DNA from: JBCBST01 sp039819115
GTDB lineage: Bacteria > Bacteroidota > Rhodothermia > Balneolales > Balneolaceae
Reading direction: 5' to 3'
Length of the DNA: 31,967 nucleotides
NCBI GenBank assembly: GCA_039819115.1
Contig: JBCBST010000026.1
Location: 1-31,967 of the forward strand
Shown piece by piece: positions 6,718-16,374 of this stretch; the stretch's first letter is position 1, and every line of letters begins with the position of its first letter. The notes under the pieces were generated by a model, which was given only the letters and a program-made list of their open reading frames with translations, had not been told where the DNA came from and did no database searches. The position numbers and the translations under genes were made by a program.

Positions 6718-7989
6718 TCAAGGCATTTTCATTAAGTTCCTTTTATCTAATAACATTTTCATCAAAAGACGGGCAGATTCCCGCGCCACTTCCTCCAACC
6801 TGTTTCGCGGCATGGCATCATCTACTTCGTAGGTGAGGGCATCGCAGCCAAACGTACGGTAGATCCAGTTCTTGGAAATCGGTGCGTTTACATCGAAAGC
6901 CTCAACTGAAAACAAAATGTCCGGAAAAGCTTCCTGAATTTGAGGGATCCATAGTTGGCTGAGGTTATCGGGCTGGGTTTTTATTTCTGGTAAGATGGGA
7001 TAAAAAATGTTCTCATTGGTAGAATGAAAATCGATGCCATACACCACCTGTCGTAAAGAATCTCTGGTAAGTGGAGACAGCCAATCCCGAATCGCAGCAA
7101 CTTCGGGTTGATTAAAAAACTTCCAATCGCGATTTAAATCAACCCCACCGGCATTATGTCGCCAATGTCCAAGATCAGTTCCATCCGGGTTTATAAAAGG
7201 ATACGCACGAACTTCGAACGCATTCCGAAACGAGTCCGCTAATGCGGTTGTCGAAGCCAATTCTTCGATCATGTATAATGCGGTAAGATACCCCGGTACC
7301 TCAGGGGGATGTTGCCTGCTCATCAAAATAAGAACATTTCGTTTCTGATAGTCCGGAATGGCATCTATGATCAGTTCTTTAATGGGCCGCCCTTTTGTTG
7401 ATTGCCCGATTTGCCGCACCCCGATAAACTCTTTTGAGACGAGTTTTTCAAGCCATGCTTCAAATTCTTCGGTGGTTTCTTTTTCCTGCGCAGAAATCCA
7501 AATGGGGGATTCGGTAACCTCCAGCGTTATCCAAACCCCATTACCAGCTGTGTCGGGACGGATCGCGGATTCATCCATATCCTGCCAGTTATTTCCATCT
7601 GTACTAATTTTTGGATGGTAACGATGATTTCCATTCCGGTAGGTGAGATGCAGATGTACAGACCGTACCGAGTCAGACCAGATACTAAAAGCGTACCAGG
7701 CGCTGTTGTTAATCGGAGCATTCTCAGGTTCAATTACGATTTCAAAACTATCGGTACCGATAGCATAAAAGTCATGATAACGCGCTCCGTCAAACTGGTT
7801 AGTGATCCATACGGTCGGTGAACCGGCTCCAATGGTACGTTTATGAAATGTGGTTATCGGTTTACTTTTAGTATTGGTCGATCCGGGAGGATCATAAGAC
7901 AATCCTGTAAATTTCTCTGGGGTTGAACAACCCAGCGTCCCTAGTGCGCAGCATAAGAGACCAATCAGAAGAGCATTTCGATTTTTCAT
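6718..7989 (-). CDS. M14 family zinc carboxypeptidase lipoprotein
   Basis: A 423-residue M14 metallopeptidase, which removes residues from the C-terminus of peptides with a single zinc ion. A lipobox (LGTLGC, C21) makes it a probable envelope lipoprotein. Residues about 45-165 form a beta-rich N-terminal domain, as in cytosolic-carboxypeptidase-like M14D proteins. The catalytic domain shows the zinc ligands H227 and E230 (RQHPPE) and H322 (IDFHST), substrate-binding N286/R287 (VDLNRDW), and catalytic E388 (LTYEVDD). All key residues are present, so it should be active. It is divergent from the Omp85 gene across 86 bp. The natural substrate (peptidoglycan peptide or protein) cannot be read from sequence. 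Confidence 0.93.
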   Translation of the reverse strand: MKNRNALLIGLLCCALGTLGCSTPEKFTGLSYDPPGSTNTKSKPITTFHKRTIGAGSPTVWITNQFDGARYHDFYAIGTDSFEIVIEPENAPINNSAWYAFSIWSDSVRSVHLHLTYRNGNHRYHPKISTDGNNWQDMDESAIRPDTAGNGVWITLEVTESPIWISAQEKETTEEFEAWLEKLVSKEFIGVRQIGQSTKGRPIKELIIDAIPDYQKRNVLILMSRQHPPEVPGYLTALYMIEELASTTALADSFRNAFEVRAYPFINPDGTDLGHWRHNAGGVDLNRDWKFFNQPEVAAIRDWLSPLTRDSLRQVVYGIDFHSTNENIFYPILPEIKTQPDNLSQLWIPQIQEAFPDILFSVEAFDVNAPISKNWIYRTFGCDALTYEVDDAMPRNRLEEVARESARLLMKMLLDKRNLMKMP

Positions 7990-8075
7990 GCATCAAGGTA
8001 TAAAAAGATAAAAGTGCAAAAAAACCGTTTAAAGTAAACCGTACGAACGCGTATAATCCGTCTATTCGTAATTCA

Positions 8076-10052
8076 TTGAGTATAAAAACATCTACATATC
8101 GGTTGGCAATGCTGGTTTGTTGCATGCTTTGTTGTGCAGCTGTGGATGGCATGGCACAGGAAACCGATGATGTAAAAGTATGGGATGTGGAAATGGAAGG
8201 GAATACTACCTTCTCTGATCTTATACTCAAACGTATCATTGCAGCAGAAGCTCCGTCCGTTCTTCGCAAGCTATGGTTTTTTAACCATGATAAATTTACG
8301 CTGGATCAAACGGAATTAAGGCGTGATGCTATCCGCATTCAGCGGTTTTATCAACGCAGGGGGTTTCCCGATGCAAGGGTAGAGTTTGATGTGCAGGATT
8401 TACGAAAAGAGTGGAAAAAAAGAGTGGTATTTCGGGTTGATGAGCAACAACCCGTCATCGTAGATTCGGTACGGATTATACCTCAGGGAGGAGCGCCCCG
8501 GGATAGCACCTATCTAATGACAAACCCCGCTTTTCTTTCGACGATAAGAAAGTCGGCCTTTCGAAAAGGCAAACGGTTTGAGCCGGTAAAACAACCGGAA
8601 GCTGAAGGGGATCTTGCGCTGAGTATGAGAAATATTGGGTTTCCCTACGCCTACAGCGAAATTCAGTCCAGTATAGATTCCGTTTCTTATACAGCTACAG
8701 TCAACTGGTTGATTTATCCCGGACCTTTGGCCCGATTTGATAGCATATTTATCGAGGGGGAAGAAAAACTCGATGAGCGGTTTATACGGCAGGAAACAGG
8801 GATTAGCAAAGGAGATCCGTTTAGCGAAAAAAAGCTAAGAGAAGCCCAACGTGAAGTGTTTAATCATCATATGCTGGGTCTGGCTTTGGTTTCGTTGCCC
8901 GATCAACCTGTTGATAGCACCCTGGACGTTCAGATTCGGGTACGCGAATTACCAACCCGTTCCTTTGGACTTCGGTTAGGTGCCGGAAACTTTGATCGCA
9001 TACGGGATAACGAGTTCTACAAAACTCCGCGCGGTCAGCTATCCTGGACGTTTCGAAATGGAAGAGACCGAGGGGAACGGTTTAATACAACGCTGAATCT
9101 ATCCTTTTATGAACAGCGCTTCGGGGTAAACTACCTGTTCCCCTATTTGTTTAATACAAAAAGCAGTGGAGTGGTCTCTCCTTTTGCCCAGCATGTACTG
9201 GAAGACAACTTTGAGCTTTATCGAGCGGGAGTGAACAATAGCTTTTTGTATCAGAGTTCTCAAACGCTGACCTCTACACTTGCTTATGAATTCACGGTGA
9301 ACGACGAGCGGTTGATAGGTAGATCAGCGGTATTGAGCATCGATGATATTTTACCTGATAGCGTGCTCAGTTATTCGGCGTCTACCGTCACATTTAGCAG
9401 TTATTACACCTCCGACTTAGGCCGTGGGGGAAGTGGTTGGATTATTCAGCCATTTTTGGAATTATCCAGCTTGCTGAATGAGGCTTCATTCAGTTATCAA
9501 AAGATATCGCTCGATGTTCGTAAGTACCAGGAAGTTAGTAACACCCTCACCGTAGCCGGAAGAGTGTTTGGAGGAACCATATACTTTGCACGGCAGGATT
9601 CACTCCCTCAAAATGTGTTGTTTTATGCAGGGGGTACAAGCTCTGTGCGTGGATGGTTACGTAACCAATTGGGCCCTCAGCGCCTTGTTGAAATTGAAAC
9701 GGGTAGCGGAGCCATTGTTCAGCGGTATGTGCCTTTGGGTGGCCGTGCCTTCTTTACGTTTAATACCGAGTTTCGTAAGCAGCTGAACGGATTGATTAAA
9801 GGGTTCGGTATCGCAGGCTTTTTGGATGGAGGTCAGGTCTGGCGGAGTATGAGTCGCATCTCCGAACGTCCCGTCCAGTTTGGGGTAGGTGGGGGAATTC
9901 GGTATCAATCACCAATAGGACCGATACGATTTGATCTAGGCTATAAGGTGAACCCAACTGACGAGGATCTGGGAATTATACCAGGACAGGATGACGACCC
10001 TGGCCGGTTTGCCCGATGGGGGCTTCATATCAGCATTGGACAGGCTTTCTGA
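8076..10052 (+). CDS. TamA/BamA-like Omp85 outer-membrane protein
   Basis: A 658-residue Omp85-superfamily protein that inserts or translocates proteins in the outer membrane. A signal peptide ends near MAQE (about residue 27). POTRA-like repeats cover about residues 31-285 (VWDVEMEGNTTFSDL..., FDSIFIEGEEKLDERFI...), roughly three as in TamA. A 16-strand barrel follows, with the conserved loop-6 motif GGTSSVRGW near residue 522 and a terminal phenylalanine (IGQAF). No ATG precedes the signal peptide. The TTG at 8076 gives a positively charged n-region (MSIKTSTYR), whereas the ATG at 8109 would remove it, so a TTG start is preferred. The stop overlaps the TamB start (TGATG), coupling the TamA-TamB pair. 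Confidence 0.9.
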   Translation: MSIKTSTYRLAMLVCCMLCCAAVDGMAQETDDVKVWDVEMEGNTTFSDLILKRIIAAEAPSVLRKLWFFNHDKFTLDQTELRRDAIRIQRFYQRRGFPDARVEFDVQDLRKEWKKRVVFRVDEQQPVIVDSVRIIPQGGAPRDSTYLMTNPAFLSTIRKSAFRKGKRFEPVKQPEAEGDLALSMRNIGFPYAYSEIQSSIDSVSYTATVNWLIYPGPLARFDSIFIEGEEKLDERFIRQETGISKGDPFSEKKLREAQREVFNHHMLGLALVSLPDQPVDSTLDVQIRVRELPTRSFGLRLGAGNFDRIRDNEFYKTPRGQLSWTFRNGRDRGERFNTTLNLSFYEQRFGVNYLFPYLFNTKSSGVVSPFAQHVLEDNFELYRAGVNNSFLYQSSQTLTSTLAYEFTVNDERLIGRSAVLSIDDILPDSVLSYSASTVTFSSYYTSDLGRGGSGWIIQPFLELSSLLNEASFSYQKISLDVRKYQEVSNTLTVAGRVFGGTIYFARQDSLPQNVLFYAGGTSSVRGWLRNQLGPQRLVEIETGSGAIVQRYVPLGGRAFFTFNTEFRKQLNGLIKGFGIAGFLDGGQVWRSMSRISERPVQFGVGGGIRYQSPIGPIRFDLGYKVNPTDEDLGIIPGQDDDPGRFARWGLHISIGQAF

Positions 10053-13000
10053 TGAAACGGGTCAGGAGAAATATCATCCTCATATTCACAATCGGGTTAA
10101 TTGTATTAATCGTATTCCCGGTTATGGGTCGGCTGATGTTAAACACGAACTGGGTCCGTTCTATGATTAAAGAACGGTTGGAGCAGACGCTATCTGAACA
10201 GCTAACGGGTACAGTTACCATAGCTGCTCTGGAGGGAGATCCCTTCAATTCTCTACGTCTCTATACGATTCGGGCTGAGAGTCCGCAATGGAATGCGAAA
10301 ATTGATTCCCTGGTGCTTAATTATTCGTTGTTTAAACTAATAGGAAAGAAAGCGGAACTGGGAGATGTTCAAGCTGCCGGAGGGGTAATCAGATATACGA
10401 ACGCACAGCGTGTAGTGAGTTTAGAGGAAGAAAAGCAGGTAAATGAAGCGAGTACTTATTTTGCTATAAAAGATATAACTATATCGGATTTAAATCTTAA
10501 ATACAGTTCTTCAGATTCCCCAAAAGACACGTCGCTTAATATAAACGTTTCCCGCTTCGTCGGAGCACTTGATACCGAAATCCCTGAGATCAACATTATC
10601 GATTTTAAAGGAGTACTGGAAAGTGGCACGCTTCCTTTCCCATTTCAGATATCTTCAAAAGGTTCTATTTTTGACAAAAGTATAACTTTAGAGGATTTTA
10701 TTGTCAATGGTGGAAGTTCACTACTGAAGGGAAACTCTACCGTTAATCTGGTAGATTCTACGCTAAAGGCCAGTATCCTCGCTTCTGAGTTATCTCTTTC
10801 TGATGTAGGGGATATGTTCGGAGAACGATTGTTGGAAGAAGAACTCGACGTGGCACTGACTATTGCCGGTGCTCTTGATTCCCTGCACATAGAAGTAACA
10901 GCTAAAAGCAATCATGTAACAAATCTGTTTATGGTTGCCGACATGAATCTTAGCAATCTGGAGAATCCATCGTTGCAGCGGTTTGGAATGGAGTTGGAGC
11001 AGGTGGATGTGGAAGCATTGACCAAAGGAGAGCTCGATGCCTATATCGGGTATTTAAGGCTGACCGGAACAGGATTTATGAATCTGGACATACAGGAATG
11101 GGATGCTGTCATCGGCATTAATGGCTACAATCTTCACTACGAAGAGTATGTAGTAGGTGAGCTGTCGAGTACAAACAACCTGACTGGTCAAGACTTTGAC
11201 GGGTTTCTGCATATTATTCAGCAAGCAGGTGGGGGTAAACTGACAGTTAATACCGAGGTTAGAAAACTATGGACTCCCGGGCGTACCACATGGTCAGCTC
11301 TCGGTCGGGTTAATGATATTGATCTTAGAAACTGGAACCTGGGAGTGGAACAACCTAGCTTGGTATCTGGAAAAATACAGATTTCGGGTACAGGATTTGA
11401 TAGGGAGAAGCATCCGTGGGACGTCAAAATCAGAAATAAAACCGTGCTCAGCGGGCCTAGGATCAGGTCTGTAATGTCTATCGCTGATTATCCATTCAGC
11501 TACACCGATATCCCAAGTACGTTTGCTGATTACTCACTGGACCGGTATTCATTGGATGCTGAGATAAGAAAAGAATCAATTTCCGCGCAGGGTGACGTTA
11601 CCCTGAATGGAAATATGTTTCGTATGAATACCGAAATAGACGATTTTTTAAGCTCTGCACCCACTCATTCGGTTACCATACATTCGGATAGTTTAGACCT
11701 TGAGAAATTCTCTGGTTTCGATATCCCAAGCTCCATTTCGTTTCAATTCCAGACCCGTGGCATGGGTAAATCAGTATCCGGTCTTACCAGCGAGGGCAGA
11801 CTTGAAGTGTTCACCGGATCATTGAATGGATCCGATATCGAGGCCATAACAATGGATGTAAGGCTGGCAGATACGTTTCTTTCGATCCCGAATGGTTCAA
11901 TTAATAGTGATTTTGTAACCGGTACATTTACAGGTACCCGAAATCTGAAGGATAAGGCCGATCCCCAAAACAGAGCAGATATTGATTTGCGTATCCGGGA
12001 TTTGAGTCCTTTGGCTCCCTTTTTCAATACGAACTTTATATCAGCAAAGGGACGTATCAGGGGACAGGTAAATCAAAACCCATTAGGTGATGTAGGGTTC
12101 GACGGGTCAGTTCAGTTAGAGAATCTGGGAATTGGCTCCTATTTTTCAGCAGATTCCCTATTCGGTGCAGCGAATATACGGCTGGGCACAGAGTATGCAT
12201 TTGATACCGATCTGGTTATTCATAAACCTCGGGTATTTGATACAGCAATTGGAGATATAGAACTTGTTACTCAGGGAGTCTCTAATGAGGATTCCGTGAT
12301 TGGGTATTTCGGGCTCGAAATTGTTGAAGAAGGAACAGGCTCTATCATTCAGAAGGGTACATTTTCCACATTTATGGAAGAGGATTCATGCAGTGTGGTA
12401 TGGAGTATATTCGATATCAAAACACCGAAAACATCACTAGGTCTCGAACATAACTTCACACTGAATTTTGGATCTCACTTTATATCGTCCGATACCCTTT
12501 CATTAGTCTCGGATGAAGGCACGTTTTTAAACGCCATCATTCCTTATGCCGACAGTACGAACCAGGAATTCTGGATTAGCGGGGCTAACTTCAACATTGG
12601 GACCATACAGGAAATTGTATTTGGAGAACGATATCTGGATGGAGTGATACTTGGAGAGATTGAAACCTATCGTACAGGAACAGACCTTGAAGCTTTTGGG
12701 GTATTTCAAATCAAAAACCCATCCTATTCTGATGACGAGCTGGATGTGATTGAGGGTGTGCTGGATATTGAAAGCGGACGTTTAAACGGGCAGCTAACGG
12801 CCCGAAAAGAGGGAAAAACGCTGGTGTTCGGTGAACTGGACGTTCCGTTTAGATTGGGTGAGCCATCCCGTTTTCCACCTACATTTTTCGATGAAGAAGT
12901 TGAAGGAAAGCTAACGGTTGATTCGCTGAGACTGGGAGAGTTTTCTTCTTCCTTATCCCGGTTCGATATCATCAATACCGATGGAGTGTTAAATGGTGAA

Positions 13001-14563
13001 ATTGATTTATGGGGAACAGCAGGAAGCCCGAAAGCAATCGGTAACTGGTACATGAAAGCCCCCGTACTTTCGGGTATAGAAGTGGATTCGGTACGGGCTA
13101 ATTTTTATTACGATCACGAAACAGAATCCGTGACTGCCCAATCCCAAATCAGTGCAATAAACCAGGAGGCTGCCCAGCTGTATGCCAATTTCCCATTATT
13201 CATTGATTTTAAGACCTTTGACATGAGCCTGCCGGGTGAAAAAGACCCCATTTTGATTAATCTCACCAGCAACTCACTGAATCTTGCCCTGGCCAACGAT
13301 TTCGTAAATCAAAGGTATGCTAAACGGCTCAAAGGAGTTGTAGATGCCGAGGTTTCCATTTCAGGTCCGCTAAATGCCCTCACTCCGGAAGGGTTTTTAA
13401 CCGTACGCGACGCCTCATTTGATTTGGTTCCGCTCGGAATAGAGCTTACCGAACTCTCAGCAAGTCTGGAATTCGAAGACGAAGGTCTTCAGCTTAAGGA
13501 ATTACGAGCCAGAAGCGGACTTGGTTATCTTTCTACCTATGGAGCTATAGATCTGGATGGAGTTATTCCGACGCATCTTGATCTTAATATTTCATCCAGG
13601 CAGTTTCAGCTCTCAAAACGGAGAGATTATACCGCAAATGTAGATGCAGATGCTACACTTTCGGGTCCCGCCACAAGTCCTCTGGCAAAGGGGAAAATGC
13701 TTGTAAACAGGGGTTCGGTCCAGATCGATAACCTTGGACAACAAAATCTGGAAACAGTGTTACTGGATGATGAGAACGAAAGAAGATTCAACGTTTATGA
13801 CTCCCTGAATATTGATATGCAGATTGTACTGGAAGAAGACTTCTATGCCCGAAGCAGCGGGTATTTGAGGCTGGATATGAAAATGGAAGGGGAACTGGAT
13901 GCAAGAAAAGGACAAAATGAAGAGTTACAGCTATATGGAGAACTTCGGGGTGTGGATGGATTTGTACGTCCTCTGGGTAAACCGTTTTCGATTGAAGAAG
14001 CAGTACTCCAGTTTACCGGTCCACCAGAGGATCCCGATGTACAGATCACAGCGTTGTATATGCCTCCTGCCCCACAGGCAGGTTCTGATCCTATTAAAAT
14101 TTATTACATCATAGAAGGTAATGAGGAAAACCGGGTATATCGGTTCGAAAGCAATCCGGAAATGGATCAACAAGACATCATCGCGTATACGTTGTTCGGG
14201 CGCCCGTTTTATGCCCTGGATGGATGGCAGCAGATTATCTCCGGTAATAGTGCCAGCTCTCAGGTCTCTGATCTTATGCTGGAGGTAGTGTTAAACGAAG
14301 TGGAGGCATTGGCAACCAAAGAACTTGGGGTAGATGTCGTTGAAATTGATAATACCCGTACCGGTAACAGTAGTGGAACTTCCATTAAAACAGGATGGTA
14401 TCTTAACGAACGCACCTTTTTTGCCATTATAAACGAGATAACCAGCTCTACCCCGAAAACATTATTTATTCTGGAGTATCTTTTGAATAATAAGCTGGAT
14501 CTTGTAATCACCCAGGGTCAGGATAAAACGGGTGCAGATCTAAGCTGGGAATTTGATTATTAA
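10052..14563 (+). CDS. tamB: TamB family translocation/assembly module protein
   Basis: A 1503-residue AsmA-like/TamB (DUF490) protein. Family members span the periplasm as a long hydrophobic groove and act in outer-membrane biogenesis, including phospholipid transport. The N-terminus is a single signal-anchor (RRNIILIFTIGLIVLIVFPV) after a basic MKRVRR. The middle is long beta-repeat sequence with repeated short glycine-bounded strands. The C-terminal DUF490 domain is recognisable: YIIEGNEENRVYRFESNPEM, DIIAYTLFGRPF, and a final strand ending GADLSWEFDY. The ATG overlaps the stop of the Omp85 partner. The upstream in-frame extension (from 10016) lies inside that partner's gene and was rejected as start. 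Length is within the usual 1200-1700. Confidence 0.93.
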   Translation: MKRVRRNIILIFTIGLIVLIVFPVMGRLMLNTNWVRSMIKERLEQTLSEQLTGTVTIAALEGDPFNSLRLYTIRAESPQWNAKIDSLVLNYSLFKLIGKKAELGDVQAAGGVIRYTNAQRVVSLEEEKQVNEASTYFAIKDITISDLNLKYSSSDSPKDTSLNINVSRFVGALDTEIPEINIIDFKGVLESGTLPFPFQISSKGSIFDKSITLEDFIVNGGSSLLKGNSTVNLVDSTLKASILASELSLSDVGDMFGERLLEEELDVALTIAGALDSLHIEVTAKSNHVTNLFMVADMNLSNLENPSLQRFGMELEQVDVEALTKGELDAYIGYLRLTGTGFMNLDIQEWDAVIGINGYNLHYEEYVVGELSSTNNLTGQDFDGFLHIIQQAGGGKLTVNTEVRKLWTPGRTTWSALGRVNDIDLRNWNLGVEQPSLVSGKIQISGTGFDREKHPWDVKIRNKTVLSGPRIRSVMSIADYPFSYTDIPSTFADYSLDRYSLDAEIRKESISAQGDVTLNGNMFRMNTEIDDFLSSAPTHSVTIHSDSLDLEKFSGFDIPSSISFQFQTRGMGKSVSGLTSEGRLEVFTGSLNGSDIEAITMDVRLADTFLSIPNGSINSDFVTGTFTGTRNLKDKADPQNRADIDLRIRDLSPLAPFFNTNFISAKGRIRGQVNQNPLGDVGFDGSVQLENLGIGSYFSADSLFGAANIRLGTEYAFDTDLVIHKPRVFDTAIGDIELVTQGVSNEDSVIGYFGLEIVEEGTGSIIQKGTFSTFMEEDSCSVVWSIFDIKTPKTSLGLEHNFTLNFGSHFISSDTLSLVSDEGTFLNAIIPYADSTNQEFWISGANFNIGTIQEIVFGERYLDGVILGEIETYRTGTDLEAFGVFQIKNPSYSDDELDVIEGVLDIESGRLNGQLTARKEGKTLVFGELDVPFRLGEPSRFPPTFFDEEVEGKLTVDSLRLGEFSSSLSRFDIINTDGVLNGEIDLWGTAGSPKAIGNWYMKAPVLSGIEVDSVRANFYYDHETESVTAQSQISAINQEAAQLYANFPLFIDFKTFDMSLPGEKDPILINLTSNSLNLALANDFVNQRYAKRLKGVVDAEVSISGPLNALTPEGFLTVRDASFDLVPLGIELTELSASLEFEDEGLQLKELRARSGLGYLSTYGAIDLDGVIPTHLDLNISSRQFQLSKRRDYTANVDADATLSGPATSPLAKGKMLVNRGSVQIDNLGQQNLETVLLDDENERRFNVYDSLNIDMQIVLEEDFYARSSGYLRLDMKMEGELDARKGQNEELQLYGELRGVDGFVRPLGKPFSIEEAVLQFTGPPEDPDVQITALYMPPAPQAGSDPIKIYYIIEGNEENRVYRFESNPEMDQQDIIAYTLFGRPFYALDGWQQIISGNSASSQVSDLMLEVVLNEVEALATKELGVDVVEIDNTRTGNSSGTSIKTGWYLNERTFFAIINEITSSTPKTLFILEYLLNNKLDLVITQGQDKTGADLSWEFDY

Positions 14564-14572
14564 CCATACCCT

Positions 14573-14866
14573 ATGCGTTTCGATCCTCCTAAATCAATTC
14601 GGTCTGTCATTGAAGAATACCTCGATCGTTTTCCTCAAAAGAGAAAGCTTCGCCAGGGTATGGTTCTCGCCGCCTGGAGAGAAGTAGTAGGCGATCGTAT
14701 TGCCGATCAAACCGAAGACCTCCACTTCGAAGGAAATAAACTGGCAATGAGAGTGAAACACCCAACCTGGAGGCACGAAATTCATGCTAATCGATTTAGT
14801 ATTTCTAAACGGCTGAATAAAAAACTAAACGCTGATATTGTGAAAGATTTGATTGTACGTGCCTGA
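14573..14866 (+). CDS. DUF721 (DciA-like) protein
   Basis: A 97-residue DUF721 protein, the family that includes DciA, which helps load the replicative DnaB helicase in bacteria lacking DnaC/DnaI. The core features are an N-terminal helix (SIRSVIEEYLDRFPQKRKL), the conserved AAWREVVGDRIADQT, the strand pattern LHFEGNKLAMRVKHPTWRHEI, and the C-terminal helix with LNKKLNADIVKDLIVR. It starts 9 bp after the TamB stop and is short compared with proteobacterial DciA, as usual in Bacteroidota. The helicase-loading role is inferred from the family. Confidence 0.88.
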   Translation: MRFDPPKSIRSVIEEYLDRFPQKRKLRQGMVLAAWREVVGDRIADQTEDLHFEGNKLAMRVKHPTWRHEIHANRFSISKRLNKKLNADIVKDLIVRA

Positions 14867-14899
14867 TTGAAATACCATCCCATAGCAGTATATTCAAGA

Positions 14900-15913
14900 A
14901 TGAGTAACGAATCGTCTACATCGCTGCTTTCTTATGTTAAGAAGATTTTTACGAGTGGTAATCAGCTTCCGTTTGATGATCCTCAGAAGAGGGTAGCCCG
15001 GAGAGAGCGGATCCTGGTTTTCCTGATTGCTTATGTATTGGCCTTTTTTATGTGGCTGATTGTAAACCTGAATAGTAATTTCAGCATCAGTCTTAATATG
15101 CCTATTCAGGAAGGGAATATCCCTCCTGATATGTCCCTTACCGACGAATTGCCCGAATTTGTACAGGTAAATTTGAGTGGACAGGGTTTGCAACTCATGA
15201 ATGTGTATAACAACCCACCCACGGTTACGGTAGATCTTCAGGATGGTGAAATTAATCTGTTTGATGAAGTGCGCCGGCGCATGAGCTCCATGCAGGATGT
15301 TGAAGTGGTTAAAGTTCAGCCTTTGCTTCTGGCGATTAATCTGGAAGAACAAATTACAAAGAAGGTTCCGCTCCGGTTCGAATCCGTTCTGGAGTTTGAA
15401 CCCCGTTTTGGTCTTATCGGATCTCCTGCCCTTACTCCTGATAGTATTTCCATCACAGGTCCAGCCTCCAAAATATCTTCCATCGATTACTGGCAGCTGC
15501 AAGACACCCTTCGATTTTCAAACCTTAAAGAGGATGTAAATACCCAGGTACCCATACAAACGGATAACTCGGTACTTCGTATTGCGGAAGAGGTAATAAC
15601 ATTTACGGCCAATGTCTCTGAGTTTACCGAAGCAGAAACGACCGTTTATATTCAAACCCGGGGGTTGCCCAGAGGCGAGAATGTGAATTATAATCCGGCT
15701 TCCGTAATTATTCGATACGATGTACCTATCGAACTCTTTGCTGAAATTTCAAGACAGAACCCGTATGAGGTATATGTATCGTACAATGAAATTATTGACG
15801 ATAACACGGGGTTTGTAACTCCCGATGTGGAACAGATTATGCCGGATATTCCCATCAGGCTAAGAAGTTTCCAACCCAAAGCAGTGGCCTATTTTAGTGT
15901 GCTCGATCAATGA
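14900..15913 (+). CDS. YbbR/CdaR-like domain membrane protein
   Basis: A 337-residue protein with one N-terminal transmembrane helix (ILVFLIAYVLAFFMWLIVNL, about residues 38-57) after a basic region. Extracytoplasmic YbbR-like repeats follow: the pattern (P)-EFVQVNLSGQG, VTVDLQ, KVPLRFES, and GPASKISSIDYW (the family's S.V.GP...v..I..w). YbbR proteins such as CdaR modulate diadenylate cyclase CdaA, but cdaA is not in this window, so a signalling role is uncertain. The frame could begin at a TTG directly after the DUF721 stop, but the ATG at 14900 is preferred. It lies 33 bp after the DUF721 gene, an arrangement also seen in other Bacteroidota. Confidence 0.83.
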   Translation: MSNESSTSLLSYVKKIFTSGNQLPFDDPQKRVARRERILVFLIAYVLAFFMWLIVNLNSNFSISLNMPIQEGNIPPDMSLTDELPEFVQVNLSGQGLQLMNVYNNPPTVTVDLQDGEINLFDEVRRRMSSMQDVEVVKVQPLLLAINLEEQITKKVPLRFESVLEFEPRFGLIGSPALTPDSISITGPASKISSIDYWQLQDTLRFSNLKEDVNTQVPIQTDNSVLRIAEEVITFTANVSEFTEAETTVYIQTRGLPRGENVNYNPASVIIRYDVPIELFAEISRQNPYEVYVSYNEIIDDNTGFVTPDVEQIMPDIPIRLRSFQPKAVAYFSVLDQ

Positions 15914-15937
15914 TTGAGTATGGTTAATGCCATAAAC

Positions 15938-15959
15938 AGTGTGTATATTTATACACACT
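15938..15959. promoter_or_regulatory. Palindromic candidate operator upstream of the MerC gene
   Basis: Two perfect 10-bp arms, AGTGTGTATA and TATACACACT, are separated by TT. The site is AT-rich with no following T-run, so it is not a convincing terminator. It lies 24 bp after the YbbR stop and 16 bp before the MerC TTG start, where a repressor would block transcription. The centre also contains TATATTTA, one base away from the TAnnTTTG promoter box. The palindrome is seen directly; the operator role is inferred. Confidence 0.6.
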
Positions 15960-15975
15960 AAAATCCTGTATTCCA

Positions 15976-16374
15976 TTGAAGTTTTATCTCATTCGCAGCT
16001 GGGATCGACTGGGCATCAGCCTGTCGATACTCTGCGCGATACATTGCTTATTTTTTCCTTTATTTATTTCTGTCATGCCCCTGGTCCCTTCTGATGGCTG
16101 GCTGGAAGAATTAATTCATCTCCTCTTTTTCCTTTTAATTGCCCCAACGGTATGGTTCGCAGTTAAAGATGCTATTCACCGGAGTAAAGTATTCATATTA
16201 TTGCTTACCGGGGTAGTTCTGATTGCCATTGCACTAATTGCCGGATCGTACATTGGAGAGCTGACTGAAACCGTGATTACTCTTATCGGGAGTTCGCTTT
16301 TAATTGCAGGGCATTGGACAAACTATCGCACTTCTGACAAACTCAAAGTGGAGACACACGGTGAAGCGGCTTAA
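15976..16374 (+). CDS. MerC domain-containing membrane protein
   Basis: A 132-residue MerC-family inner-membrane protein. The Bacteroidota-type MerC signature DRLGISLSILCAIHCLFFPL (residues 10-29) is clear, with C20, H23 and C24 inside the first helix as likely metal ligands. Three more hydrophobic helices follow (LLFFLLIAPTVWFAV, VFILLLTGVVLIAIALIAGS, TVITLIGSSLLIAGHW), giving four in total, as in mercury transporter MerC. The only sensible start is TTG at 15976, since no ATG lies between the upstream in-frame stop and the signature. There is no merA, merR or merT nearby, so the substrate may be another metal. The end overlaps the RHH/CxxC gene by 14 bp. Confidence 0.88.
   Translation: MKFYLIRSWDRLGISLSILCAIHCLFFPLFISVMPLVPSDGWLEELIHLLFFLLIAPTVWFAVKDAIHRSKVFILLLTGVVLIAIALIAGSYIGELTETVITLIGSSLLIAGHWTNYRTSDKLKVETHGEAA

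Noticed and set aside
14894..15502. 202-codon open frame on the minus strand over the YbbR gene
   Set aside because: It lies wholly antisense to a gene with clear family motifs, and its sequence has no domain-like pattern.
15938..15959. Palindrome as a terminator of the YbbR gene
   Set aside because: The stem is AT-rich and has no T-run after it, so operator is the better reading.
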